A program made the position numbers and the translations under genes. Of a stretch of DNA of 64,000 nucleotides, positions 37,486 to 46,373 are shown piece by piece (the first letter of the stretch is position 1; the number at the start of each line of letters is the position of its first letter). Source of the DNA: an uncultured Bacilli bacterium (GTDB lineage Bacteria; Bacillota_I; Bacilli_A; RFN20; CAG-631); assembly GCA_934201705.1 (NCBI GenBank), contig CAKPXF010000012.1, positions 1 through 64,000 of the forward strand, read 5' to 3'. The notes under the pieces are model-generated. The model did not search any database. It was not told the DNA's origin and saw nothing but the letters and a program-made list of their open reading frames with translations.

Positions 37486-37522
37486 TGCTATGGTTTCATA
37501 AAAGTAACTATAGCACTTTTTT
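37484..37522 (+). terminator. Rho-independent terminator
   Basis: AGTGCTAT (37484-37491) pairs with ATAGCACT (37510-37517), followed by a T-run. It ends the HTH-nucleotidyltransferase transcript. Confidence 0.8.
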
Positions 37523-37601
37523 GTGCGTACTTTTTCTTTTTACGCTTTAAAAATATAATATAATCGTAATCCAAAAAGGATAAAAAAGGAGAATTAATAA
37601 T

Positions 37602-38231
37602 ATGAAAATTTTAGTAGTCGGAAGTAATGGTAGAGTTGGAAGCTTAGTTGTTAAAGAAGCAATAAATAAAGGCTTAAATGTAGTAGGTCTTGCAAAAAAT
37701 GAAAACAAATCATTAGCAAGTAATTTTATTTTAAAGGATGCTTTAAATTTAACAAGTGATGATGTAAAAGATTTTGATGTAGTAGTTGATGCTGTTGGAG
37801 GTTGGGATGAAAAAACAATTCCAAATATTAGCAATGTTATGATTCATTTAGCTAATATTCTTACAAATTTAAAAACAAGATTAATTGTAGTTGGTGGAGC
37901 TGGAAGCTTATATGTTGATGAAAATAAAACAATAACTGTTGATATGCAAGAGTCATTTCCAGATTCTTGGAAACCTTTATCTAATGCTCATGGAATTGGT
38001 TTAAAATATTTAAAAGAAACAAATAATCTAAATTGGACATATATTTCACCAGCTTGTAATTTTATAAGTGATGGTATTAAAACTAATGAATATAAGCTAG
38101 GACATGATAATGTTATATTAAATAGTAATGGTGAAAGTAGTATTTCATATGCTGATTATGCTATTGCCTTAGTTGATGAAATTATTAACAATAAATATAA
38201 CAAGCAAAGAATTTGTGTTGTATCTAAGTAA
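37602..38231 (+). CDS. NAD(P)-binding oxidoreductase, NmrA/SDR-like
   Basis: This 209-aa protein starts with a Rossmann dinucleotide site, VVGSNGRVGSLVV (5-17), and continues as an atypical short-chain dehydrogenase (VVDAVGGW, IVVGGAGSLYVDE). The usual YxxxK dyad is replaced by an NAHGIGLKYLKE-type segment, as in NmrA/YwnB proteins. These bind NAD(P) and are often redox sensors. AAGGAG precedes the ATG. The next gene is an HxlR regulator, and NmrA-type genes are frequent HxlR targets. Confidence 0.75.
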   Translation: MKILVVGSNGRVGSLVVKEAINKGLNVVGLAKNENKSLASNFILKDALNLTSDDVKDFDVVVDAVGGWDEKTIPNISNVMIHLANILTNLKTRLIVVGGAGSLYVDENKTITVDMQESFPDSWKPLSNAHGIGLKYLKETNNLNWTYISPACNFISDGIKTNEYKLGHDNVILNSNGESSISYADYAIALVDEIINNKYNKQRICVVSK

Positions 38232-38291
38232 TTAACATTAATAGTATCATATGGTATACTATAGTAAATAATGAAACTATGGAGGAATTAT

Positions 38292-38615
38292 ATGATAGAC
38301 TATAATAATTTACCAGCATGTCCTGTACAAACCTGTTTAAACTTTATTTCAGATAAATGGAAAATTTTAATAATAAGAGATTTACTAACAGGTACAAAAA
38401 GATTTAATGAATTAAAAAAATCATTGGCTCCAGTTACTCAAAAAATGCTAACTCAACAGCTACGTGAAATGGAAAATGATGGAATAATTAATAGAAAGGT
38501 TTATCCTGTTGTTCCTCCACGTGTTGAATATTCTTTAACAAAGCTTGGTTATTCCTTAAAGCCTGTAATTGAAGCAATGAAAAAATGGGGAGAAGATTTA
38601 AAAGCAAATGGATGA
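38292..38615 (+). CDS. HxlR-family transcriptional regulator
   Basis: The start is ATG 38292 after GGAGG (107 aa). It has the HxlR winged helix: C-x-V in ACPVQTCLNFISDKWKILII, RFNELKKSL, and the wing RKVYPVVPPRVEYSLT. Conserved cysteines near the N-terminus allow redox or aldehyde sensing in this family. It overlaps the macrodomain gene by 8 nt and heads a four-gene overlapping operon, so it probably regulates this and the oxidoreductase gene upstream. Confidence 0.85.
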   Translation: MIDYNNLPACPVQTCLNFISDKWKILIIRDLLTGTKRFNELKKSLAPVTQKMLTQQLREMENDGIINRKVYPVVPPRVEYSLTKLGYSLKPVIEAMKKWGEDLKANG

Positions 38616-39369
38616 TTTAAAATGGTGTATTAATTATTTAAAGGAATATAATAAAATAAATTCAATTATTTCTAAAACTGATTTTAATACCTTTAGAGGC
38701 TTAATGAATATAACACTTCCTCTTTCTTTAAGTTATGAATATTATTTAAGACAAGACAAGGTAATAAAGGAAGAATTAAGTAAAAGAAAAATAATTGATG
38801 TAAATGAACTTACTTATAAAAATAATATAGCTTTGTATAAAGGTGATATAACATCTTTAAAAGCAGATGCTATTGTTAATGCTTGTAATGAAAAATTATT
38901 AGGCTGTTTTTATCCACTTCATAATTGTATAGATAATATGATTCATTCCTATTCTGGCTTACAAGTAAGAAATGATTTATATAAAATTATGAAAGAGCAA
39001 AATAAGGATGAAGAAAATGGAAAATGCAAAGTTACAAAAGGCTATAATTTATTTTCTAAATATATTTTTCATACAGTTGGTCCTAAAGTAATAGAAAATG
39101 TTACTAAACAAGATGAAATTGATTTAGAAAATTGTTATTTATCTTGCTTAACAAAAGCTAATGAAATGAATTTAAATAGTATTGTTTTCCCTTGTATTTC
39201 AACGGGTATTTATAATTTTGATCAAAGTATTGCTTGTGACATAGCTTTTAAAACAGTAAGTACATTTTTAAAGGAAAACAATAGTAAAATAAAAGTTATT
39301 TTTAACGTTTTTAAGGATACTGATTATTACTTATACAAAGAGAAAATAGGTGATTTAAATGATTATTAA
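38608..39369 (+). CDS. Macrodomain ADP-ribosyl hydrolase (SirTM-linked, zinc type)
   Basis: This 253-aa protein has a helical N-terminal region, then a macrodomain: LYKGDITSLKADAIVNACNEKLLGC, the zinc-type signature CFYPLHNCIDNMIHSYSGL, and FPCISTGIYNF. Zinc macrodomains paired with class M sirtuins remove ADP-ribose from proteins modified by the sirtuin. It overlaps both neighbours by 8-11 nt. In the well-known operons the target is a lipoylated GcvH-like protein; neither GcvH-L nor a lipoate ligase is present here. Confidence 0.85.
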   Translation: MDDLKWCINYLKEYNKINSIISKTDFNTFRGLMNITLPLSLSYEYYLRQDKVIKEELSKRKIIDVNELTYKNNIALYKGDITSLKADAIVNACNEKLLGCFYPLHNCIDNMIHSYSGLQVRNDLYKIMKEQNKDEENGKCKVTKGYNLFSKYIFHTVGPKVIENVTKQDEIDLENCYLSCLTKANEMNLNSIVFPCISTGIYNFDQSIACDIAFKTVSTFLKENNSKIKVIFNVFKDTDYYLYKEKIGDLNDY

Positions 39370-40297
39370 TACAGGCCAAAGAACAGATATTCCAGCATTT
39401 TATGCTAAATGGTTTATTAATAGAATTAATGAAGGCTATGTAATGGTTAGAAATCCTTATTACCCATCATTAGTTACTAAATTTTCTTTAAGTCCAGATG
39501 TTGTTGATATTATTGGTTTTTGCACAAAAAATCCAGCGCCTATGTTTCTTTATCTTGATCAATTAAGTAAATATAAGCAATTTTGGTATATAACGATAAC
39601 TTTATATGGTAAAGATATTGAAGAAAATGTTATTCATGTTAATAAAGCAATTGATGAGTTCATATATCTATCAAAAAAGGTTGGAAAAAATGCTATTGCT
39701 TGGCGTTATACTCCAATAATTATAAATGATACTTATAGTGTAAGTAGGCATATCAAAGCCTTTGAATATATAGCATCACGTTTAGCCTCTTATACATCTT
39801 TAGCTGTTTTTGGATTTGTTGATTTATATGATAAGTTAAAGAAAAATCATCCAGAAATTAAAGACACAAGTGATGAAAATAAAATATACATTGCTAAAGA
39901 ATTTTTAAAAATAGCTAATAAATATAATTTAGAATTAAGATTATGCTCAAAAGAAAAATACTTAAAGGAATATGGTATTGATGTTGATGGTTGCATGCGT
40001 TTAAGTGATTATGAAAAAGCTGGAAACTTTAAACTAAATCCAATTAAAAAAATGCAAGCAAGAAAAGGTTATTGTAGCTGCTTTTTATCAAATGATATAG
40101 GAGCTTATAATTCTTGTTTACATTTTTGTACATATTGCTACGCTAATACTAATAAAAAGCAAGTAATAGAAAATTATAAAAAGCATGATGATAATTCACC
40201 ATTTTTAATTGGTACTTTTAATGAAAATGATAAGATAAGTGAAGCTAAACAGGAATCTTGGATTGTAAAAGAAGGTGGTTTATTTGACGAATATTAA
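39359..40297 (+). CDS. DUF1848 protein with C-terminal cysteine cluster
   Basis: This 312-aa protein matches DUF1848: TGQRTDIPAFYAKWFINRI at the start, a TIM-barrel-like middle, and a C-terminal cysteine cluster (CSCFLSNDIGAYNSCLHFCTYCYAN, about 240-264) that probably binds an iron-sulfur cluster. Its function is unknown; the layout recalls radical-SAM-like proteins without the classical N-terminal CxxxCxxC. It overlaps the macrodomain gene and the sirtuin gene, placing it in an ADP-ribosylation operon. Confidence 0.8.
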   Translation: MIINTGQRTDIPAFYAKWFINRINEGYVMVRNPYYPSLVTKFSLSPDVVDIIGFCTKNPAPMFLYLDQLSKYKQFWYITITLYGKDIEENVIHVNKAIDEFIYLSKKVGKNAIAWRYTPIIINDTYSVSRHIKAFEYIASRLASYTSLAVFGFVDLYDKLKKNHPEIKDTSDENKIYIAKEFLKIANKYNLELRLCSKEKYLKEYGIDVDGCMRLSDYEKAGNFKLNPIKKMQARKGYCSCFLSNDIGAYNSCLHFCTYCYANTNKKQVIENYKKHDDNSPFLIGTFNENDKISEAKQESWIVKEGGLFDEY

Positions 40298-41090
40298 AGA
40301 ATTGATTAATGAAGCTGAAGCTATAGTTATTGGTGCTGGAGCTGGCTTAAGTAATGCTGCAGGCTTTGAATATGGAGGCACTACCTTTATGAATAACTTT
40401 AAATATATGCATGATTTATATGGCTATAAGGATATGTATACGGCTGGCTTTCATAATTTTAAAAGTGAAGAAGAAAAATGGGCCTATTGGTCAAAAATGA
40501 TTTTTTTAAATAGATATAATGATGATGGTAAAGAATTATATAAAAAACTATATTCACTAGTTAAGGATAAAAACTATTTTGTAATTACAACTAATGTTGA
40601 TCATCAATTTCAAAAAGCAGGATTTGCTAAAAATAGATTATTTTATATGCAAGGTGATTATGGATTATTTCAATGCTCTATTCCTTGTAATAATAAAACA
40701 TATGATAATAAAGAAATTATTTATAAAATGATAAATAATATTAAGGACAATAAAATTCCTGCATCATTAATTCCACGTTGTCCAAATTGTGGCGCTTTAA
40801 TGACAACAAATTTAAGATGTGATGATAAGTTTGTTGAAGATGAAGGCTGGTATAAATCTAAAAATAATTATGAAAGCTTTATTAAAGAAAACAAGAATAA
40901 AAAAATACTATATTTAGAGCTTGGAGTTGGCTATTCAACACCTATATGGATAAAATATCCTTTTATGAAGCTAACTAGCCAAAATAAAAATGCTAAATAT
41001 GTAATTATTGATAAAGGTTATAACTTCATTCCTAAAGAAATTGAAAAACAAAGCATATTTATTAATGAAAATATCAATAACATTATTTAA
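40284..41090 (+). CDS. Class M sirtuin (SirTM), protein ADP-ribosyltransferase
   Basis: I choose TTG 40284 as start, well spaced after GAAGGTGG (269 aa); the GTG at 40275 lies within that site. The protein has the Rossmann motif GAGAGLSNAAG, TTNVDHQF, and two zinc cysteine pairs (CSIPC and CPNC). Where deacetylase sirtuins have the catalytic His, it reads Gln (MQGDYG), typical of SirTM enzymes, which transfer ADP-ribose from NAD+ to proteins. It is the last gene of the overlapping operon and overlaps the DUF1848 gene by 14 nt. A terminator follows at 41126. Confidence 0.85.
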   Translation: MTNIKELINEAEAIVIGAGAGLSNAAGFEYGGTTFMNNFKYMHDLYGYKDMYTAGFHNFKSEEEKWAYWSKMIFLNRYNDDGKELYKKLYSLVKDKNYFVITTNVDHQFQKAGFAKNRLFYMQGDYGLFQCSIPCNNKTYDNKEIIYKMINNIKDNKIPASLIPRCPNCGALMTTNLRCDDKFVEDEGWYKSKNNYESFIKENKNKKILYLELGVGYSTPIWIKYPFMKLTSQNKNAKYVIIDKGYNFIPKEIEKQSIFINENINNII

Positions 41091-41125
41091 TAATATTGCT
41101 ATATTTTTCTACTGAATTTATAATT

Positions 41126-41155
41126 AAGATAAGTAAAGATACTTATCTTTTTTTT
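41126..41155 (+). terminator. Rho-independent terminator of the SirTM operon
   Basis: AAGATAAGTA (41126-41135) pairs with TACTTATCTT (41140-41149), loop AAGA, followed by a T-run to 41155. Confidence 0.9.
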
Positions 41156-41171
41156 GAAAGGAAATACTAAT

Positions 41172-42104
41172 ATGGAACAAAAAATTTTAATTTTATCATC
41201 ATTACTTAAAGAAAGAATATGGGGTGGAAGCTTTTTTAAGGATGTTTTAAAAAAGACTACTAGTGATGAAAAAATAGGGGAAATGTGGTCATGTAGTGCT
41301 GTTAAGGATAGTGAATCTATTATTATTAATGGAAAGTTAAAAGGTGAAAAGCTAAGTGATTGCTTTAAAAATCATAAAGAGTTATTTAATCATTCTACAC
41401 TTAATGAATTTCCAATACTTATAAAGCTAATAGCTACTAGTGATGTTTTATCTGTTCAGGTTCATCCAGATGATACATATGCTAAAGAGCATGAAAATTC
41501 AATGGGTAAAACTGAAGGCTGGTTAATTTTAAAAGTTAAAGAAAATTCCAATATTATTATTTCTCATAATGCTAAAAACAAAGAGGAATTAATTAACTAT
41601 ATCAATAATGATGATTATGAGCATTTATTAAAAAAAGTAAAAGTACATGAAGGTGAATTTTACCCTATTCCTTCTAAAACTATTCACGCTTTAGGAAAAG
41701 ATTTATTATTACTTGAAATTCAACAATCAAGTGATATTACATATCGTTTTTATGATTATCATCGTAAGGATAAAAATGGTAATGAAAGGCCATTACATAT
41801 AAAGCAAGCTATTGAATGCACATCATTTACACCATATAATTATGAAATTAAAAATGTCTTAAAGGAAGATAGCTGTATAGTTTGGGAAAATCAATACTTC
41901 TTAGTAAGTGAACAAAAAATAAATGATAGCTTTATAATTAATAATACTAATCATGATTACTTAATAGTTAGTGTTGTAAAAGGAAGTATAAAGGTTAATG
42001 AATATACATTAAATTTAGGAGATTGCTTTATTATTACCTCACTTTGTGAAAAGCAAGAAATATTAGGAAATGGTATTATTGTTATTACAAAAAGTTTAAT
42101 ATAA
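41172..42104 (+). CDS. manA: Mannose-6-phosphate isomerase, class I
   Basis: The start is ATG 41172 after AAAGGA (310 aa). It has the type I phosphomannose isomerase motifs: LKERIWGG at the N-terminus, the zinc-binding VQVHPDD (about 94-100), GKTEGW, and IPSKTIHALG. It interconverts mannose-6-phosphate and fructose-6-phosphate in the cytoplasm. The length fits the short Bacillus-type ManA. It is a single gene between a terminator and a weak hairpin. Confidence 0.9.
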   Translation: MEQKILILSSLLKERIWGGSFFKDVLKKTTSDEKIGEMWSCSAVKDSESIIINGKLKGEKLSDCFKNHKELFNHSTLNEFPILIKLIATSDVLSVQVHPDDTYAKEHENSMGKTEGWLILKVKENSNIIISHNAKNKEELINYINNDDYEHLLKKVKVHEGEFYPIPSKTIHALGKDLLLLEIQQSSDITYRFYDYHRKDKNGNERPLHIKQAIECTSFTPYNYEIKNVLKEDSCIVWENQYFLVSEQKINDSFIINNTNHDYLIVSVVKGSIKVNEYTLNLGDCFIITSLCEKQEILGNGIIVITKSLI

Positions 42105-42112
42105 AAACTATA

Positions 42113-42140
42113 GGCTCAACAAATTCGTTGAACCAATTTT
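42113..42140. terminator. Weak terminator hairpin after manA
   Basis: GGCTCAAC (42113-42120) pairs with GTTGAACC (42127-42134) with one mismatch, followed by AATTTT. Confidence 0.5.
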
Positions 42141-42141
42141 A

Positions 42142-42354
42142 TTATTTATAATTCTTTTTTAAAAGTATTGATAAATAAGTATCTTCAATATTTCCAATAC
42201 GTGTTTTAAACTTGATAAGTTTGTAATGTTTAAATCCATATTTTTCTTGTACTCTAAATGATTGATAGTTATTTGCAAAATGGCAACAAGTAATAAAATC
42301 AAAATGCTCTTCATTAAATAAATAAACTATAACTGCATTTACTGCTTCAGCCAT
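42142..42354 (-). pseudogene. GNAT acetyltransferase, C-terminal fragment
   Basis: The 70-codon frame encodes the C-terminal third of a RimJ/RimL-type acetyltransferase (MAEAVNAVIVYLFNEEHFDFITCCHF, SFRVQEKYGFKHY). Its N-terminal part is at 46674-46928 on the same strand. Together they would form one gene lacking about 40 central residues. Upstream in frame a stop appears nine bases before the first Met (YV-stop-ENL), so the joint is damaged. Confidence 0.85.
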
Positions 42355-42407
42355 TAAGTTCTCTTACACATATCTAGAACTTCTTGAAGCCTCGTTTATT
42401 TTGCTAT

Positions 42408-42737
42408 CTATTTAAGATTAAATTCATTTATTTGCCACTCTGGATACAAATCAACAATTGTTTGTGCCGTGCCATTACAAAGGTCACCATAATCACTTGA
42501 CTTTCTTTCAATCATTTGTTTCATCAAGTCTTCATGATTGCCACGAATAAGAATTACTTTGACTTTGTATTTTAGAACGAAATCTATAATTTCTTTTATC
42601 TGACTTCCTCTATCAAACAAATCGCCACAAAGAATTATTTTGTGTTCAGGGTTATTAAAGTCTAAACCTTTTTCTTTCAAAGCATTTTGCCATTCATCAA
42701 AAAATCCATGTATATCGCTTGAAACAAAATATTTCAT
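42408..42737 (-). pseudogene. Metallophosphoesterase, C-terminally truncated
   Basis: This 109-aa frame has the phosphoesterase signatures SDIHG (7-11), GDLFDRG (about 38-44) and GNHE (about 64-67) of PPP/ApaH-like serine/threonine phosphatases. Full-length relatives have 200 residues or more and further His ligands that are absent here. The frame ends where the GNAT fragment region begins, so the insertion border has probably removed its 3' half. It lies 8 nt after the AbiEii gene, as third gene of that unit. Confidence 0.75.
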
Positions 42738-42745
42738 TTTTTCTC

Positions 42746-43588
42746 CTAAATTAAATTTATGAATTTTAGAATCGATGTTAGTTGCTGAATTGTATTTTCA
42801 AAAGTTATATCTTTGGCATAACCAAATTGTGAAGAGTATGCTTGCCATAAAAAGTTTAGATTTTCATCATTTGAAATCAAATCAATTGTTTCTTTTATGT
42901 CATTAAAGATAAATTCGGTTTTACGGACTTTGGTTGTATTTTTTAAGGCCAAAATTAAATTGTTTTTGTTTAAATCTTTCAAATACAATTTACCAAGCAT
43001 ATAACAATCATAAAAATCTTTCATTCTTGTGGTTGTTATATTTTTAGATAAAATGCTCTCAATCTTTTCAGCAAAAATGGTTTCTATTGGATAGCAAGTA
43101 ATATCAATTTTTCGCTTTTCAATTAACAGGTCATAGGAATATACAACTTCGCTTGGAGTAATGACATCACCAGTTGTTATATCAATTTGAATAATATTTT
43201 TAGTTCTATCTAGTTGACATTTTAATCTTGCTCTAAATCCGCTATACTCAAATTCTTCACGAATTGATAAAACATCTAAAATTTTAAAAATAGTTCCATC
43301 ATCAATTTTAATTTTAGAAATCTCTTCTAACGCATTTTTAATAAATATTTCGTTAAGTGGGAGATTTTTTATTGTTAAGTCCATATCTTTGGTCATTCTA
43401 AAATCAACACCAACCATAGATGAAATTAAAATTCCGCCTTTCAAAACAAAGTTGTTTTTATATTTACTTAATGAAATTCTCTCTAAAAATCTCTCCATAA
43501 AAAATCTTGTTAAAAGAATTTGCGGGTTAAGATTATATTGTTTTGCCTTATTGTTAATTAAATCTTTCAATTGTTTTTATGTGTTCAT
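42746..43588 (-). pseudogene. AbiEii-type nucleotidyltransferase toxin (copy 1), stop at codon 4
   Basis: The expected ATG at 43586-43588 overlaps the AbiEi stop (TAATG) and has GGAGG before it. The fourth codon is TAA. The same frame then continues for 275 codons through an AbiEii nucleotidyltransferase (FVLKGGILISS, TKDMDLTI, AEKIESILS). A TTG at 43570 just after the stop could reinitiate and give an almost complete 274-aa protein, so activity is not excluded. AbiEii toxins transfer nucleotides to tRNA or other targets and are held by AbiEi. Confidence 0.8.
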
Positions 43589-44178
43589 TAAAGCAATACC
43601 TCCAACTTTTCTCTTAATTGTTTATCAACACCAAGAACCTTTGCATATTTCATTAGTTTAACAGTATCTCTGTTTGGTAGTTTTAAATAATTTTTCAGTG
43701 CTTCTACTTGAACAAATTTATCTCCAACATACTTATCACTAAACAAATCACAAATCGTTCTGTGAATATCATGGCATTTTACAATATTACCAAACATCGT
43801 TTTAATTGTTGTAATACCCAAATTATAGATATCGTTATTTTCACGAACCAAAACCGTATTATTGTGTGAAGCCTTTGCAAAGTAATTTAATGGTGTTGCT
43901 CCATAAATAATTTCAGTATCTCTTGTGGTAAGATTCCACAAATAAGCAGATGTGAAAGATGAAAATATAACTCTAGAATAATTCATTTGATAAACATACA
44001 ACAAATCTACAAACTTATCACTTTCAATATATATTCCACGAGCAACTTTTTCAAGGATTCCATCTTCAACAGCAAACTTTAAATAATCTTTTGCAATTTT
44101 ATTCAAACTTAAATCTTTTGTAAATACATATCCATTATTTTGTTTTGCAAGTTCTAATAATTTGGTATAGTTTCTCAT
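43588..44178 (-). CDS. AbiEi-family antitoxin (copy 1)
   Basis: Start ATG 44178 is used because GAGGTG is well spaced for it; the ATG at 44190 is part of that site. The 196-aa protein has the AbiEi_4-type winged-helix N-terminus (LLELAKQNNGYVFTKDLS, LEKVARGIYI) and the conserved FSSFTSAYLWNLTTR region. It represses the operon and neutralises the AbiEii toxin encoded downstream. It looks intact. Confidence 0.85.
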   Translation of the reverse strand: MRNYTKLLELAKQNNGYVFTKDLSLNKIAKDYLKFAVEDGILEKVARGIYIESDKFVDLLYVYQMNYSRVIFSSFTSAYLWNLTTRDTEIIYGATPLNYFAKASHNNTVLVRENNDIYNLGITTIKTMFGNIVKCHDIHRTICDLFSDKYVGDKFVQVEALKNYLKLPNRDTVKLMKYAKVLGVDKQLREKLEVLL

Positions 44179-44190
44179 TTCACACCTCAT

Positions 44191-44658
44191 TGACTTTTAC
44201 AACAATAATTTATTATATTTTGTTGCGAAAATCAATAAACATATAAGTTTTTTTTGTACAGTCTACAAAAGTTTTAGACAGTTTTATATAGTTTCAAAAC
44301 ACTTAATTTAACCAAATTTGTGCATTTAGGTGTAAAAAGTGTAGTAAACCAAAATTTTACTACACTAATTGATTTTTTATATCTCAAACTCGCTTATTTT
44401 ATGGGCGATTTAGAAGATAGAGCGAAACTCTTGTATGCTAGAATAGAGTTTTGGTAAGGTGGTGGCACGGGTCAGATTCCTGTCACCAGTTACATTAAAT
44501 GAAAATCGCTAATACACCAATAAATAAAGGATTTTAGCAATTTTTTATTTTATAAATTTTTAGGGCATGACTCTCTTCAAAAAATACATTAGGTTTAAAT
44601 GATAATATTATATTATCTTTAATGATTTTGCATCTTAATAGTTTTTATTTTTCAACTA
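44191..44658. other. Gene-free gap with several hairpins
   Basis: No gene is seen in these 468 bp between the two AbiE pairs. Strong stems lie at 44339-44365 (GTGTAGTAAA/TTTACTACAC) and at about 44424-44455 (AAACTC/GAGTTT). A GC-rich imperfect hairpin at 44461-44487 resembles a tRNA T-arm (GGGTCAGATTCC), but no complete tRNA can be folded around it. Confidence 0.5.
44339..44365. terminator. Perfect 10-bp hairpin between AbiE pairs
   Basis: GTGTAGTAAA (44339-44348) and TTTACTACAC (44356-44365) with a 7-nt loop. T-rich sequence follows on plus at 44371-44377. It may stop transcription or be a leftover element end. Confidence 0.5.
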
Positions 44659-45594
44659 TTATTTTTTACATCTCCACAATGCCATTGGGTGATGAGAAAT
44701 GTTTTCAACCATATCCTTATCATCAAATAGCAATTCTGGTTTGTAATTTTTATTTCTAAATTCGTTTATAAAAGTTGTTTCTTGTGGTGTTAGAGTTATC
44801 AATTCTTTTAGATATTTAATAACTTTTTCTTTTGCTTGCTCCAAATCAAACTTGTCAATTTTTGATATAACTGGTTTTAATTGAGTTTTAAATTTCATAA
44901 AATTAATTTTTTCAATATTATCAAAATTTAGAATGTAAATATCTTGCTCACCACCAACCATATTATAGAAAATTAAGCATTTTTTTAATAACTCTGTGTC
45001 TTTAATTACATCATTTTCTATCATTGCATTAACATCATATAAATCTCTTGGTGTTGCACGAGAAAGTAATGCGTTTATTTTACTAGCATATAGTTCAACA
45101 TTATTCAATGCCAAAATTTCAAATGGTTCAATTACACCTTTTGCAATTATACTTTTTTGCTCTAGTGGTAAAATATGACATCTATCCATAAAATTAATTT
45201 CAATTTTTATATTATCTCTATTTCCAGCATTATTTATATAGTTAAACACAAAGGATAGCAAAGCATAGTGTTCTCTTGGCGAAACCATCAAAGAATAGCC
45301 TTCTTGCCACATATAATCAGTAAGTCTTTTTGTAAACTTTGATTTGATTTCGGCAATTTCGTCTTTGCTTAAATTTTCGGTAAAATCTAAATCAATATCA
45401 ACAGAAAGTCGTGGAAGTTCAATAGCAGTCAAATTGATAGCCGTTCCGCCTTTAAGTGCTAGTTTGCCCTTAAACAAATTATCAGTATTTAAAAATTTTA
45501 ATATTTCAGCAAGTCTTAAAACCTTTTCAAGATTGTCTTTAATAAAGTTTGTTTTTGCCGACAATTCTGCCAAGTATTGTTTTGAGTAATTCAT
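44659..45594 (-). CDS. AbiEii-type nucleotidyltransferase toxin (copy 2)
   Basis: This 311-aa protein has the AbiEii nucleotidyltransferase core: LALKGGTAINL (about 44-54), LPRLSVDIDLDF (about 60-71), and the C-terminal AEKIxAL-like segment YASKINALLSRATPRDLYDV. The toxin adds nucleotides to RNA by family knowledge. Its ATG overlaps the AbiEi stop by one base (TAATG), the standard arrangement. The pair differs clearly in sequence from copy 1, so it is not a recent duplication. Confidence 0.88.
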   Translation of the reverse strand: MNYSKQYLAELSAKTNFIKDNLEKVLRLAEILKFLNTDNLFKGKLALKGGTAINLTAIELPRLSVDIDLDFTENLSKDEIAEIKSKFTKRLTDYMWQEGYSLMVSPREHYALLSFVFNYINNAGNRDNIKIEINFMDRCHILPLEQKSIIAKGVIEPFEILALNNVELYASKINALLSRATPRDLYDVNAMIENDVIKDTELLKKCLIFYNMVGGEQDIYILNFDNIEKINFMKFKTQLKPVISKIDKFDLEQAKEKVIKYLKELITLTPQETTFINEFRNKNYKPELLFDDKDMVENISHHPMALWRCKK

Positions 45595-46331
45595 TAGTAT
45601 CCTCCGTTAATGCGAGATTTGATATTTTTAGGCACAATCAAATTCCATTTTTCATTTAGTTCGGTATCTTTAAATTCGTATTGCATAAAGTAATTAACTT
45701 TTTTGCTTACGTGAGATTTGCATTCTATAAAAAACTCGTTTGATAAGTCTAGTTGATTATTATAGAGTTCAAATAGAAATCCAACTTTTTGATATAAGTA
45801 CATTTTGTTAATATCTTTCAAAATCTCTAACAATTTGCTTTCATTAACATACTTAATTTGTTCAAGTGCATTTAAAACTTCTTCAATACCACCAGCTAGG
45901 TATGTGTTGTCAATGCAATCAATGATTGTTTTTTCAAGAGATGAAACCATAATTCCTTCACTTACAATATCATTAACAAACTTGATGTTTTTGACGAGTT
46001 TGCATATATATTCATTATCTTCAAAAATAAAATTATTGAATTTTGTTAAACTGCCAACCAGAACATCGCCAAAAGCCTGATTTGCAAAACCATAATACTC
46101 TAAAGCCGAATGATAGCAAACAAAAGAAGTATTTGAAATTTTGCTGGCAATTTCAAATTTAGTTGAATAGATATCATTTGTTGATGGGTCAATTAAAGCA
46201 TAAAGATTGTTGCGAATCTTTTTATAAGTCTTTGATTTTAATTTTAAAGCAATCCAGTTTGAATATTGCTTTTCATCTTTAAACTTATTTACCATTTCTT
46301 CTTTAGTTATAAGTTTAGGCAATCTTTCCAT
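45594..46331 (-). CDS. AbiEi-family antitoxin (copy 2)
   Basis: Start ATG 46331 follows AAGGGGG; the upstream frame to 46373 has no ribosome site. The 245-aa protein has the AbiEi winged-helix (WIALKLKSKTYKKIRNNLYALIDP) and the middle block FVCYHSALEYYGFANQ, with LEKTIIDCID. It neutralises the AbiEii protein and probably represses the promoter. It is longer than copy 1. Confidence 0.85.
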   Translation of the reverse strand: MERLPKLITKEEMVNKFKDEKQYSNWIALKLKSKTYKKIRNNLYALIDPSTNDIYSTKFEIASKISNTSFVCYHSALEYYGFANQAFGDVLVGSLTKFNNFIFEDNEYICKLVKNIKFVNDIVSEGIMVSSLEKTIIDCIDNTYLAGGIEEVLNALEQIKYVNESKLLEILKDINKMYLYQKVGFLFELYNNQLDLSNEFFIECKSHVSKKVNYFMQYEFKDTELNEKWNLIVPKNIKSRINGGY

Positions 46332-46373
46332 AACAAACCCCCTTATCTTTTTGGTTATTACCAATAGTATCAC

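Noticed and set aside
44461..44487. tRNA gene
   Set aside because: Only a T-arm-like hairpin is present; no acceptor stem or anticodon arm can be folded around it.
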